Assembly: GCA_034440575.1 (NCBI GenBank)
Contig: JAOTOL010000973.1
Coordinates: 124,001 to 188,000, forward strand
Direction: 5' to 3'
Source: Imbricaverruca yamaguchii
Lineage: Eukaryota; Arthropoda; Thecostraca; Neoverrucidae
Length of the DNA: 64,000 nt
The notes under the pieces were generated by a model. That model worked only from the letters and a program-made list of their open reading frames with translations, did not search any database and was not told the DNA's origin. Of this stretch, positions 51,600 to 63,775 are shown in pieces. Both the position numbers and the translations under genes were made by a program. Position 1 is the first letter of the stretch. Each line of letters opens with the position of its first letter.

Positions 51600-54500
51600 T
51601 TACATGCGAGAATATATTGCGGAGAATGACACTGAAGATAAGAAGTTCATCAATCGTCCCGACTGGACAATGCTCGAGTTGTCGGAGAGAATATCGCTAA
51701 TGGAATCCACCTGGTCAGACCCAAAATGACGTCTACGCTCATCAGCGTAATGAGGACACGATATCAAAACGTGGCGAACTGTTAGCGGTGCATAACATCT
51801 CGAGCACAGAGGATTGTCGCCACCGCATAGTAAATACCCATGCGTAGCATATGTATGCCCAATACGGAGACGGCATAATGTGACCTCTTCTTGTCGACGT
51901 TTGCGACAGGACGAGCCCCATGGTCGTAAACGTTGTTTGATGGTTCGTAGTTTGTTCGCCGACGTCGCATCCCACATAGCTTGCCACTTGTCTAGGAGGA
52001 AGGTGGACACCTCTCGGTAGTGGTCAGTGGCGGGGAGTGGCAGTGCTCGAGAGCACGGTGCTTTTGCCGCTCGTTTCGCCGCAGCATCCGCCAATTCATT
52101 ACCGGAAATGCCAACGTGGCTCGGAAGCCAACATAGAATAACTCGTCGTCCATGGCGTTCCAAATCGGTAAGACGGCTCACAATATCCCGCAGAAGGGGG
52201 TTTGATGGATAAAACGTGTTCAGGGCCATAAGACTACTTAAAGAGTCGGTGAAAATGACATGTCGATCACCCCCAGACACTTCGATATAACACAGAGCTT
52301 TCGTAATAGCGACAAGTTCCGACGAGTACACCGATGCGTACGTCGGGAGCGAAAACGAGCGGGGAGACAGATCCACACACAAAAGCACTGCCAACGCCGT
52401 CCTCTGTTCGAGAGCCGTCAGTATACGTGGCTATCCATCCCTGGAATGTTTGAATATGTTGAAGAGCTCGTGCACAAAATTCTGCTGGAGGGATATCGGA
52501 TTTCCTGATCTTCGCAAGGGATACATCCACCTCCGGTGTAATCATCTCCCATGGAGGGGTCTCCATGTTCTGGACTGTACGAATTCCCCGAAGCTTAACT
52601 CGACTTTCCCGCAGGAGTCTTCGAATTCTAACACCGAATGTGGCGACACTCAGGTTTCGTTCCCCTGAAAAAATGGTCAATAGTCGACGCGAAAAGACGT
52701 GCGAAAAGGCCGGATGGTCGGGAAACTGGCGGAGCTTGCAGGCGTAGCGCATTCCTAGCCTCTCTCTGCGCAGAGAGAGGCGGCTCGTGTGCTTCGGCTA
52801 ACAAACTCACGGTGGGCGAAGTGCGGAATGCTCCGGTCGCGATGCGAATAGCGGTGTGATGAACAGTGTCTAGAGTTCGTTTGGTGGAGTTGCGCGATCC
52901 GTCATAGATAAAACAGGCGTAGTCTAACTTCGCACGTATCAGTGAGCGGTAAAGCAGAATAAGAGACTCCCGGTCAGCTCCATAGCTAGTGCGAGAAACA
53001 CACTTTAATATGTTGAGCGATTTAAAACACTTGTCACGGAGTGCTTTCAAGTGCTCCTTATAGCTAAGACGTGAATCAAAAAGTGATTCCAAGGAACTTC
53101 ACCGCAGGTGGCATCGGTATCTGCCTGCCATACAACTTGAGACATAGTTCTGCACAGTTACGCCGGCGACAGAAATGCATTGCAGTTGTCTTTTGTGTTG
53201 AAAAGCGGAATCCATTCATTTCGCCCCACCTCTCGAGTTTCTTCACGGCCAATTGGAGAGATCTAGACATAGTAGATAGCCTGGCTGCGCTACACCAAAT
53301 AGCGAAGTCGTCTACAAAGAGAGACCGACCAAGTTGTGGTGGAAGGACGGCGCTAATGTCATTTATCATTACGGCAAACCGTGCTACACTTAACACACTT
53401 CCCTGTGGCACGCCATTCTCCTGCATACATCTTGTGGACAGTTGGTTGCCAACCCGAACACGGAAATGTCGGCCTGCAAGAAAATTCTGTATAAAAATCC
53501 CCATTGACCCCCGGATACCGCATTTATGTAACTTTGTAAGAATGCCATGGCGCCAGGTTGTGTCATAAGCCGCTTCTATGTCAAAGAAGATGGCGCCGAC
53601 GTGTCGTTTCTGCTTAAATGCTATACGAACTACTGAGTCCAGTGTTAAAATGTGGTCTACAGAAGTCCGGTTCTTCCTAAAACCGCATTGTGCATCTGAG
53701 AAAAAGTCATGCACTTCTAAGAACCACGTTAGTCTGGTAGTTACTAATCGTTCCATTAACTTACATAAACACGAGGTGAGTGATATTGGGCGATAGTGGA
53801 GCGGTTCTAGTCCACTTTTGCCCGGCTTCAACACTGGTATCACCAAGGCTCCTCGCCAGGCTACTGGGAAGTCGCCTTGTTGCCACAGATGGTTGAATAT
53901 GCTTAAGAGTACTTCGATCGCACATGGAGGAAGATGCTTTATCATTCCGTTATGAATTAAATCCGGGCCTTCGCATACGTTTCTGAGCTTCGCTATGGCG
54001 GAAGTCAGTTCGGCCATTGTGAAAGGATTGTTATAGGAGATATTTTCGGTTGTGACAAAGTCAGGAGGGTACTTTTCACAATGCAACTTGTGACGCAGGA
54101 ATTGCGGATCCCAATTGCTGCCACGGCTACGCTCTGATATGGAGAAGGCAATTTCGTTCGCAACATCTACAGATTTGGTTACGTCCCTATTACCCATGCG
54201 TAAGACGGGCAGGGGAACGGATGAATACTGGCCTGCAATACGTTTTACTCTGGACCATACTTGTGCTGTCGGGGTACGCTTGTTTATTTGACCTACATAT
54301 TCTCTCCATGATACCTGCTTTGCTGAACTTATAGTGCGACGTGCAAGAGCCCTGGCTCTCTGAAAGGCAACCATATTTATAGTGTTACTATCTTTACTGA
54401 ATTTACGATAAGCTCGCCTTCTAGCGCGTATGGCATCTCCACATTCCTCCGTCCACCATGGGACTGGTGTACGCCGTGGAGCACCAGAGGTGCGCGGAAT

Positions 54501-55310
54501 ACATGCAGAGGCAGAATTAAGGAGCAGTGACGTAAATTCTTCCATACTGTGTGGATTATTCTGTCTATCAGCAGAGCAAGCTGTTTCCATATGTGTTATG
54601 TAATCAGTCCAGTTGGCTTTGCGAAGATTCCATCGCCGCGGCCTCTGTCCAAGGACTGACCCTTCACGATATTCTAGCCATATTGGGAAATGGTCGCTTC
54701 CCAGAGGGTCAGTATCAACCGACCAATTAAACATTTGCACAAGCTGGGGACTACATATACTCAGGTCTAGCGCAGAAGTCTGTCCAGACGGCATTGTGAA
54801 GTGCGTTCTGGTACCTGTGTTTAAAATACACGATTCCTCGTGTAGGAATTTCTCCATCAGCCGTCCACGCCCATTGACATCTTCACATCCCCAAACGGTA
54901 TGATGTGAATTGAAGTCACCTAAGAGTAAAATTGGTTCCGGGAGCTGAGAACAAAGAAGTTTCAGCTCAGTAGATGGAAATGAAGTGCCTGGAGGCAGGT
55001 AGATGCTACATAATGAAACACATTTATGACCAAATTGCACCATGGCAGCAACGGCTTGGAGGCGTGTGTTCATCACTAGTGGTTGCGAGGGAACACTATG
55101 GTGGATGCCCAATAGCACTCCACCATGGGAAATAGTGTCGGATGCTACTTCTTTTCGATAGAGGGCGTAGCATTTCACCTGGATTGCGGTGTCCGGCGGC
55201 AGCTTGGTCTCCTGAAGGCAGAACGCCACCGGACAGACCCTGCTCAGAACTGCTTGCAAGTCATGGGCACTGCTTCTAAAACCCCTGCAGTTCCATTGTA
55301 AGACAGTCTG
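51600..55310 (-). pseudogene. E2 ORF2: endonuclease, reverse transcriptase, RNase H
   Basis: The start VLQWNCRGFRSSAHDLQAV lies near 55300, without a visible ATG. The endonuclease has LLGDFNSHHTVWGCED and GSDHFPIW. The reverse transcriptase has NGVPQGSVLSVARF and FVDDFAIW. The RNase H domain has ATYTDGSRTEDGVGSAFVC, TDSLSSLMAL and WLPSHVGISGNELADAAAKR. The C-terminal Cys/His cluster is CSRCYAPLTVRHVLISC. The first 727 codons from 55259 are open; frameshifts follow near 53085, 52755 and 52350. Confidence 0.9.
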
Positions 55311-55343
55311 TATGAAGAGTTATGTTAAAGGGGTTAAGACTTG

Positions 55344-57038
55344 TCAGTTTATGGCGAACCAGCCGGGGCCCACGGGTTCGATGCTGTGCGCACTCGTGCC
55401 CTCGGACTGACTCCGCCGGTCGGCGAGACTGACCAGGGCGAGGCACGCTTCTGGCCAGCCTGGGGAGGTGTGGGGGGTGGCCCCATCACCCTCGCAGTCT
55501 CTGCGGGATGAAGAGAGCTGGCTTGGAGAGATGAGGACGATGGGGAGCAAGCCCCGCGATCCTGTCTCCTTACATTTGGCGACGTATCCCTCGACCCAGC
55601 TCGGGATGTCCGGCCTGAAGCCCCCCATGTCCGGGGCCCCTGGGCGGACCTTAATCGGTAGGCGTGATCGGGTCGTTGAGGGTGCTACTACCGGCACCCG
55701 GTCGGGGGCCACGCCCTTCTCTTCGGAGATGGTTGGTGGGGGAGGGGGAGTTTGGGTGGTTCGGGATGGTGTAGGAATGGGTTGGGCAGGTTTAGGGGAG
55801 GAATCGGACAGAGACGCCGGTGGTGGGGGATCCACACTGGATGGGTTCCCCCTCGGGGCCGGCGCAGAGTTTGAACTTCTCAGAAAGTCGACAGGAAGTG
55901 GAGCCGATTTAGATTGGGAAGTGGCAGAAATGGGTTCAATACGAGAGTTCCCATCTCGTACTGACAAAGGGGTGCATGCGAGTCCGAAAGATCGTAGTAG
56001 GTCACTAAGTTGGGATATAAATTGCGAGGCATTGGCAGGCTCTCGGTGTGAGGTGGCCGGTCGTGTGGTTTTTACTTTACTGGCGTATGACACGTTGGGG
56101 TGGGTATCCGCGTATATTTCCCTTGCTTGCTGAAAAGATATGTTCCTAGTGCACTTCAGTGCTAGTATCTCCCTTTCCTTCACGTTTACTGGACAGCCTT
56201 TGTCAAATGAAGTGTGGGGCACCTGTCCCTGGCCACAATTAACACACCACACGCTCTCAGCCTCACATTTGTCGCTGCTGTGCTCGGACGTGCCACACCT
56301 ACTACAGGCCGGGCGACCTCGACAGTACTGTGTAGTGTGGCCGTATCTCTGGCAACGGAAACAACGCATGAGATTGGGGACGAAAACGCGTACCTTCACC
56401 TTGACGTAGCCTACGTTTATTGTAGAGGGGAGGTCAATAGTATTAAAAGTCAAGACAATGTTGTTTGTTGCTTGTAGATCGCCTCCTCTTCTTACCTTCA
56501 TCCTACGCGCTTCGACGACACCAAACTCCGCCAGACCATCGACAATTTCAGAATGAGAAACGTCTCTTAAATCGAAACAATTTATCACACCTTTTGACTG
56601 GTTTTTTTGTCCTATGAGGCTCAACAAAAATGGGTATAGTAACATCCCTCATCCTGCCCTGTTCTCTCACATAATAAATAAATTATGTTGCCTCGAGGGT
56701 TGCCTCTTGGCGTCCTCAACGCTCCGAAATTCTACCTCGATTCCTCCATCTCGTAGCTTTTCGCACCTGGCGACGTCTCCAAACTTGTCGCATCCACGCT
56801 TTCGCTCAAAGGGCGAAAGAGCAGATAAACTCCTTTCAGGATCACTCGACTTCAGTATTAGTATTCGCGGCGATGGCACATTACAAGTCCGAGCTACGCT
56901 CCCACTATGGGAGGCAGTGGCAATCAGAACGGGACGTGAAGAGATACGTGCAGGGCGGTATGCCTCTGCAGGTGTTGGGTCGATGGTCTGGTCCCTGCTT
57001 GAAGGACCAGGAGTGTTTTTAGTTTTTGGAAATGCCAT
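55344..57038 (-). pseudogene. E2 ORF1: nucleic-acid-binding Gag-like protein
   Basis: The ATG at 57038 (MAFPKTKNT) begins an N-terminal region. It continues after a frameshift at the T7 run 56602-56608 with GVINCFDLRDVSHSEIVDGL. Three zinc knuckles follow: CFRCQRYGHTTQYC, CSRCGTSEHSSDKC and CVNCGQGQVPHTSFDKGC, between about 56370 and 56190. The Pro-rich C-terminal half ends at 55344. Confidence 0.85.
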
Positions 57039-57640
57039 ATGATGTGTATTATTTCTACCCCGCGGACGTCCCACCACATTGGGGCCCTACTGGGGGAAGC
57101 CTGTGTCCCTGAAGCGGGAGGACTTCAGACGCCCGCGGAGTTATACGGGGCAGGCGGTGCCTTCACCCGGCCGGGAGAGAGAGACTCACCACCCCGACCA
57201 GGATCCAGCGCCGCCCACCCCTTGACCCCGGCCGGCCGGGCCTTCAGGCGCTGGGACGAAACCCAGGCCCCGACCCGAGGCGACCTGCCACTTGGTCCGT
57301 ATGGGGCCATAGGGACCCGCCCGCCCCTCCGGGATATCGGGACCAAAGAGGTGTGTTGGTCCCCCGTCACAACTAGCACCGTGCGACGGGGGACCTCAAC
57401 CTCCAGGACTCCGTCAACCCCGGGGACGGGCCAAGGGGGCGCGGCTACCCCGATAAAACTGAGCTGGTGGGCAGGGCCGGGGAAGTTGCCCTGCCTGCTC
57501 ATAGTATGGATAGTTGGTGTTGCAGGGCCAGATGAAGGACATGGATGTTGGGATGATATGGGAATGGGAATGGGAGCATATGGACGGAAGGAAGAGAGGT
57601 GGCTGTGGTGACCCGAGGGAGCGCCATTTCCCTAGCCAGC

Positions 57641-57850
57641 CGTGTAACGAGGCCGGCCCCACTGCGGGCTGTGCAGAAGTTGAGGTCCTGGTTGCAGAAC
57701 AGGCCGCCCCAGCCCTCTAGGCAGTCGCAGCCCCAGGCCTCAGAGCAGGTGCCGTTGCGGCAGCCCGGGTAGCGGATGCACACGTCGCAAAACTTGCCCT
57801 CCCAGCCGTCGCGGCATCTGGAAACCGGGACGTTTCCCCGCCGGTTGACA
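57641..57850 (-). pseudogene. Notch-ligand (Delta-like) gene fragment carried at the 5' end of E2
   Basis: On the minus strand an intron end (CCCGGTTTCCAG, AG at 57819-57818) is followed by coding sequence. It encodes [38 protein letters not shown] and [10 protein letters not shown]. This is the junction of two EGF repeats just after the DSL domain of Delta/Serrate ligands, and the LFCNQDLN signature is closest to Delta. The coding part stops after about 50 residues and joins E2's 5' end at 57640 with no splice site. The fragment includes intron sequence, so it came from genomic DNA or unspliced RNA. Confidence 0.75.
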
Positions 57851-57862
57851 GGTGAGATCCTG
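57851..57862. repeat. Target-site duplication, right copy (12 bp)
   Basis: GGTGAGATCCTG, identical to 51496-51507. It is followed by CTTTGTGGACAATC, the expected continuation of the interrupted unit 4. Confidence 0.88.
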
Positions 57863-58732
57863 CTTTGTGGACAATCAGCATTCAAGAACTGGGGACAGAA
57901 CGGTGGAGACAGCCCCTCGGATCACCATGAGATTCTTTAGCTCATCGGCATCCTGTCTCTCGCATCCAGATGTCGGTACAGAGCAAACACCCAGAGACGC
58001 GACTACTGCAAAGAGCTTTGGACGCGAGGGATCCTGCTTGTCGACCCTGTTCTGGTCAATGCTCTCAACCTGGGCACGCATGACGACAAGCAGGTTCGTT
58101 GTATCGCCCATCCCACGAACGACGCATGCCTCGCGCTCACCTACTGCGCAAACCGTCACAAGGCACTCCCCCTTCCGCCCAGCTTCGCGTTTGGGATCTT
58201 ATCTCTGCAGGGACAAGCCAATAGCCTGCTCAATTTGATGATCAGCCTCGGGGACCTGTTGCACACGGGACCAGGAGTCCTCGCCGGATCGCTGCCCTTC
58301 GCCGAGATGCTAGCACTCATCGAGCGTCTCATCGAGCAAGAAAACGATCTCTGCAAGAAGGGCCCCCAACTCACGCTTTTCTTGGAGGCACTTGGTTATC
58401 CCTACACAGGGTTTTCTATCCGAGAGAATCCACATCCGGCAGCTGTGATCACAATCATTATACTCTTCGCGGACAACAAAAACACCCTGCTGTATCTCCA
58501 CTGCGGAGTGAGTCTGTCCTCTGCCGCCGAAATGGCCAAGAGAGGCTATCTGTGGGTGGCTGGGCTGGAGTCGGTGAGGAACCGTCTACAGACGATCACC
58601 GCCGGCGGGGAGGAATGTTCAGGTTCAAATGCAGTTCTTGGGGGGTAAATACAGGGAACACACTGTCACCAGCTTATGGTTAAGGTGGATACGTGCGGCG
58701 ATAGCCTACAAAGGTGTATTTAAATCTACCTG
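57851..58732. repeat. Unit 4 of the chimeric array, right part
   Basis: The nucleoprotein-like sequence resumes here. It has a stop at 57939 (TTTAGCTC where others have TTCAGCTC) and then a long frame at 58235-58648. The endonuclease fragment is truncated: at 58732 AATCTACCTGC joins ATACGCGACCTGAAC of the next Gag, losing about 480 bp. Confidence 0.85.
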
Positions 58733-60369
58733 CATACGCGACCTGAACAGCAACTTTTGCCTGTGGCTGGCCACAGAGACATTGGATGGCTTTCGAAAGC
58801 TACGCAACCAGAAAAGCTTGACTTCGCGACAGACCGCGTGGAGAGATTCAAGACATAGCGTATTAGATGGGACGACTTCGTCCTGTTATCTGGACTGCAT
58901 GCGCAGCCAACGGCGGTACAGATGGCCGTGCTGCGGTCATGTTTACCTGACGAGGCGTGAAAGTCGCTACAAATCTGGAATCTGGACACGGGCTGATCGT
59001 GAGATACCTGTGTCCGAGTCCATCAAGGTGGGCGAGAAGGAGTATGGGCACCTCACTACAGCGGTCTCATTTACGGGAAGAACCAGGGATTATCCCACCA
59101 CGATATTCCCTCTCGAGATAGACATGAGCGGCACAGTAGGAGATCCAGTAGGGGATCTAAAAAATACCATAAAAAACAAAACCCTCAACACATCCGCTGT
59201 ACAACACTTCCGGCGATTTGCAATGGAGAAACTGGAGATGAAGGTCTTCTGTCCCTATCCGGAGTATGGCCTCCCTACAGGTGAGTTCCTGCTTTGTGGA
59301 CAATCAGCATTCAAGAACTGGGGACAGAACGGTGGAGACAGCCCCTCGGATCACCATGAGATTCTTCAGCTCATCGGCATCCTGTCTCTCGCATCAAGAT
59401 GTCGGTACAGAGCAAACACCCAGAGACGCGACTACTGCAAAGAGCTTTGGACGCGAGGGATCCTGCTTGTCGACCCTGTTCTGGTCAATGCTCTCCACCT
59501 GGGCACGCATGACGACAAGCAGGTTCGTTGTATCACCCATCCCACGAACGACGCATGCCTCGCGCTCACCTACTGCGCAAACCGTCACAAGGCACTCCCC
59601 CTTCCGCCCAGCTTCGCGTTTGGGATCTTATCTCTGCAAGGACAAGCCAATAGCCTGCTCAATTTGATGATCAGCCTCGGGAACCTGTTGCACACAGGAC
59701 CAGGAGTCCTCGCCGGATCGCTGCCCTTCGCCGAGATGCTAGCACTCATCGAGCGTCTCATCGAGCAAGAAAACGATCTCTGCAAGAAGGGCCCCAACTC
59801 ACGCTTTTCCTCCAAGCACTTGGTTATCCCTACACAGGCTTTTCCATCAGAGAAAATCCACATCCCGCAGCAGTAATCACTATGATCATCCTGTTCGCAG
59901 ATAATAAAAACACTCTGCTGTATCTCCACTGCGGAGTGAAGTCAGTCCTCAGCAGTCGAGATGGCCAAGAGAGGATACCTGTGGGTGGCTGGGTTAGAGT
60001 CGGTGAGGAACCGTCTACAGACGATCACCGCCGGCGGGGAGGAATGTTCAGGTTCAAATGCAGTCCCGGGGGTAAATACAGGGAACACACTGCCACCAGC
60101 CTATGGTTAAGGTGGATACGTGCGGCGATAGCCTGGAACGGTGTACTTAAATCTACCTGCTGCGCGGGTGCGCTGCAGTGTACCGCCAGCAACACACCAC
60201 CATGTGCTACGGTGTCGATTGTCATGTCCTTGCGTAATACTTGGTAATTCTTAATCGTGTAATTATAGTTTCCTGGGAGCTTAGTTTCTTGGCGACACAC
60301 CGCAATTGGACAGCATTGTCTTAGTACCACCGGTAACGTCCTGGGCACTGGATCCTATCCACTGGATCG
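58733..60369. repeat. Unit 5 of the chimeric array (start deleted)
   Basis: It lacks the unit start and the Gag ATG. A 415-codon frame (58629-59876) runs from unit 4 through the nucleoprotein-like region, until a one-base loss in GGGCCCCAACTC near 59795 shifts it. The antisense endonuclease fragment is at about 60065-60350. Confidence 0.85.
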
Positions 60370-62116
60370 TGGTCGTCCCCTCACCTGAGCTATGTAATCC
60401 CAATACAGCTCTCGCCCTGACCTGCTCCTGTGTGCATCGTGCCCAACGGCGGACTCGGATGGAACCGAACCATGTCGCAGCCAGCAGGATACGCGACCTG
60501 AACAGCAACTGTTGCCTGTGGCTGGCCCCAGAGACATTGGATGACTTTCGAAAGCTACGCAACCAGAAAAGCTTGACTTCGCGACAGACCGCGGGGAGAG
60601 ATTCAAGACATGGCGTATTAGATGGGACGACTTCGTCCTGTTATCTGGACTGCATGCGCAGCCAACGGCGGTACAGATGGCCGTGCTGCGGTCATGTTTA
60701 CCTGACGAGGCGTGAAAGTCGCTACAAATCTGGAATCTGGATACGGGCTGATCCTGAGATACCTGTGTCCGAGTCCATCAAGGTGGGCGAGAAAGAGTAT
60801 GGGCACCTCACTACAGCGGTCTCATTTACGGGAAGAACCAGGGATTATCCCACCACGATATTCCCTCTCGAGATAGACATGAGCGGCACAGTACGGGATC
60901 CAGTAGGGGATCTAAAAAATACCATAAAAAACAAAACCCTCAACACATCAGCTGTACAGCACTTCTGGCGATTTGCAATGGAGAAACTGGAGATGAAGGT
61001 CTTCTGTCCCTATCCGGAGTATGGCCTCCCTACAGGTGAGTTCCTGCTTTGTGGACAATCAGCATTCAAGAACTGGGGACAGAACGGTGGAGACAGCCCC
61101 TCGGATCACCATGAGATTCTTCAGCTCATCGGCATCCTGTCTCTCGCATCCAGATGTCGGTACAGAGCAAACACCCAGAGACGCGACTACTGCAAAGAGC
61201 TTTGGACGCGAGGGATCCTGCTTGTCGACCCTGTTCTGGTCAATGCTCTCCAACCTGGGCACGCATGACGACAAGCAGGTTCGTTGTATCAGCCATCCCA
61301 CGAACGACGCATGCCTCGCGCTCACCTACTGCGCAAACCGTCACAAGGCACTCCCCCTTCCGCCCAGCTTCGCGTTTGGGATCTTATCTCTGCAGGGACA
61401 AGCCAATAGCCTGCTTAATTTGATGATCAGCCTCGGGAACCTGTTGCACACAGGACCAGGAGTCCTCGCCGGATCGCTGCCCTTCGCCGAGATGCTAGCA
61501 CTCGTCGAGCGTCTCATCGAGCAAGAAAACGATCTCTGCAAGAATGGCCCCCAACTCACGCTTTTCTTGCAGGCACTTGGTTATCCCTACATAGGGTTTT
61601 CCATCCGAGAGAACCCACATCCGGCAGCAGTCATCACCATCATTATACTATTCGCGGACAACAAAAACACTCTGCTGTATCTCCACTGCGGAGTGAGTCT
61701 GTCCTCTGCCGCCGAAATGGCCAAGAGAGGCTATCTGTGGGTGGCTGGGCTGGAGTCGGTGAGGAACCGTCTACAGACGATCACCGCCAGCGGGGAGGAA
61801 TGTTCAGGTTCAAATGCAGTCCCGGGGGTAAATACAGGGAACACACTGTCACCAGCTTATGGTTAAGGTGGATACGTGCGGCGATAGCCTACAAAGGTGT
61901 ATTTAAATCTACCTGCTGCGCGGGTACGCTGCAGTGTATCCCCAGCAAAACACCACCATGTGCTATCGTGTTGGTTGCCATGTCCTTGCGTAATACTTGG
62001 TAATTCTTAATCGTGTAATTATAGTTTCCTGGGAGCTTAGTTTCTTGGCGACACACCGCAATCGGACAGTATTGTCTTAGCACCACCTGTAAGTCCTGGG
62101 CACTGGATCGTATCCA
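60370..62116. repeat. Unit 6 of the chimeric array
   Basis: The Gag start differs (ATGTCGCAGCCAGCAGG in place of ATGGCGCAGTCGGAGCAGG, a two-base loss). The nucleoprotein-like frame is open to 61250, where an extra C in CTCCAACCTGG shifts it; it continues open in the shifted frame to 61866. The endonuclease fragment is at about 61820-62100 on the minus strand. Confidence 0.87.
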
Positions 62117-63775
62117 CTGGATCGTGGTCGTCCCCTCACCTGAGCTATGTAAGCCAAATACAGTTTTCGCTCTGACTTCCTGGTGTGTGCATCGTGCCCA
62201 ACGGCGGACTCGGATGGAACCGAACCATGTCGCAGCCAGCAGGATACGCGACCTGAACAGCAACTGTTGCCTGTGGCTGGCCCCAGAGACATTGGATGGC
62301 TTTCGAAAGCTACGCAACCAGAAAAGCTTGACTTCGCGACAGACCGCGGGGAGAGATTCAAGACATGGCGTATTAGATGGGACGACTTCGTCCTGTTATC
62401 TGGACTGCATGCGCAGCCAACGGCGGTACAGATGGCCGTGCTGCGGTCATGTTTACCTGACGAGGCGTGAAAGTCGCTACAAATCTGGAATCTGGATACG
62501 GGCTGATCTTGAGATACCTGTGTCCGAGTCCATCAAGGTGGGCGAGAAAGAGTATGGGCACCTCACTACAGCGGTCTCATTTACGGGAAGAACCAGGGAT
62601 TATCCCACCACGATATTCCCTCTCGAGATAGACATGAGCGGCACAGGAGGAGATCCAGTAGGGGATCTAAAAAATACCATAAAAACAAAACCCTCAACAC
62701 ATCAGCTGTACAGCACTTCTGGCGATTTGCAATGGAGAAACTGGAGATGAAGGTCTTCTGTCCCTATCCGGAGTATGGCCTCCCTACAGGTGAGTTCCTG
62801 CTTTGTGGACAATCAGCATTCAAGAACTGGGGACAGAACGGTGGAGACAGCCCCTCGGATCACCATGAGATTCTTCAGCTTATCGGCATCCTGTCTCTCA
62901 CATCAAGATGTCGGTACAGAGCAAACACCCAGAGACGGGACTACTCCGAAGAGCGTTGGACGCGAGGGATCCTGCTTGTCGACCCTGTTCTGGTCAATGC
63001 TCTCCACCTGGGCACGTATGACGACGAGCAGGTTCGTTGTATCACCCATCCCACGAACGACGCATGTCTCGCGCTCACCTACTGCGCAAACCGTCACAAG
63101 GCACTCCCCTTCCGCCCAGCTTCGCGTTTGGGATCTTATCTCTGCAGGGACAAGACAATAGCCTGCTCAATTTCATGATCAGCCTCGGGAATCTGTTGCA
63201 CACAGGACCAGGAGTCCTCGCCGGATCGCTGCCCTTCGCCGAGATGCTAGCACTCATCGAGCGTCTCATCGAGCAAGAAAACGATCTCTGCAAGAAGGGC
63301 CCCAACTCACGCTTTTCTTGCAGGCACTTGGTTATCCATACACAGGGTTTTCCATCCGAGAGAACCACATCCAGCAGCAGTCATCACAATGATCATCCTG
63401 TTCGCAGACAACAAAAACACCCTGCTGTATCTTCACTGCGGAGTGAGTCTGTCCTCTGCCGTCGAGATGGCCAAGAGAGGATACCTGTGGGTGGCTGGGT
63501 TAGAGTCGGTGAGGAACCGTCTACAGACGATCACCGCCGGCGGGGAGGAATGTTCAGGTTCAAATGCAGTCCCGGAGGGTAAATACAGGGAACACACTAT
63601 CACCAGCCTATGGTTAAGGTGGATACGTGCGGCGATAGCCTGCAAAGGTGTACTTAAATATACTTGCTGCGCGGGTGCGCTGTAGTGTACCGCCAGCAAC
63701 ACACCACCATGTGCTATCGTGTCGATTGTCATGTCCTTGCGTAATACTTGGTAATTCTTAATCGTGTAATTATAG
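62117..63775. repeat. Unit 7 of the chimeric array
   Basis: Same Gag start variant as unit 6, so units 6 and 7 share an ancestor. The nucleoprotein-like frame is broken near 62680, 63108, 63300 and 63365. The endonuclease fragment is at about 63590-63775. Confidence 0.87.

Larger units (their letters stand above)
51508..57640 (-). mobile_element. Near full-length Jockey/I-type non-LTR retrotransposon (E2)
   Basis: The element has a 5' UTR (about 57040-57640, shared with E1 and E3), ORF1 (57038-55344), ORF2 (about 55310-51600), a 3' hairpin (51535-51570) and an (AATC)n tail at 51508-51525. It belongs to the same broad group as E1 but is clearly a different lineage in ORF2. Several frameshifts inactivate it. 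It is flanked by the 12-bp duplication if the extra 210 bp at its 5' end (57641-57850) is counted as part of the inserted sequence. Confidence 0.9.

Noticed and set aside
57641..57850. A resident exon of a host Delta gene at this locus
   Set aside because: It lies inside the target-site duplication of E2, has no 5' splice site at its end, and no other Delta exon is nearby.
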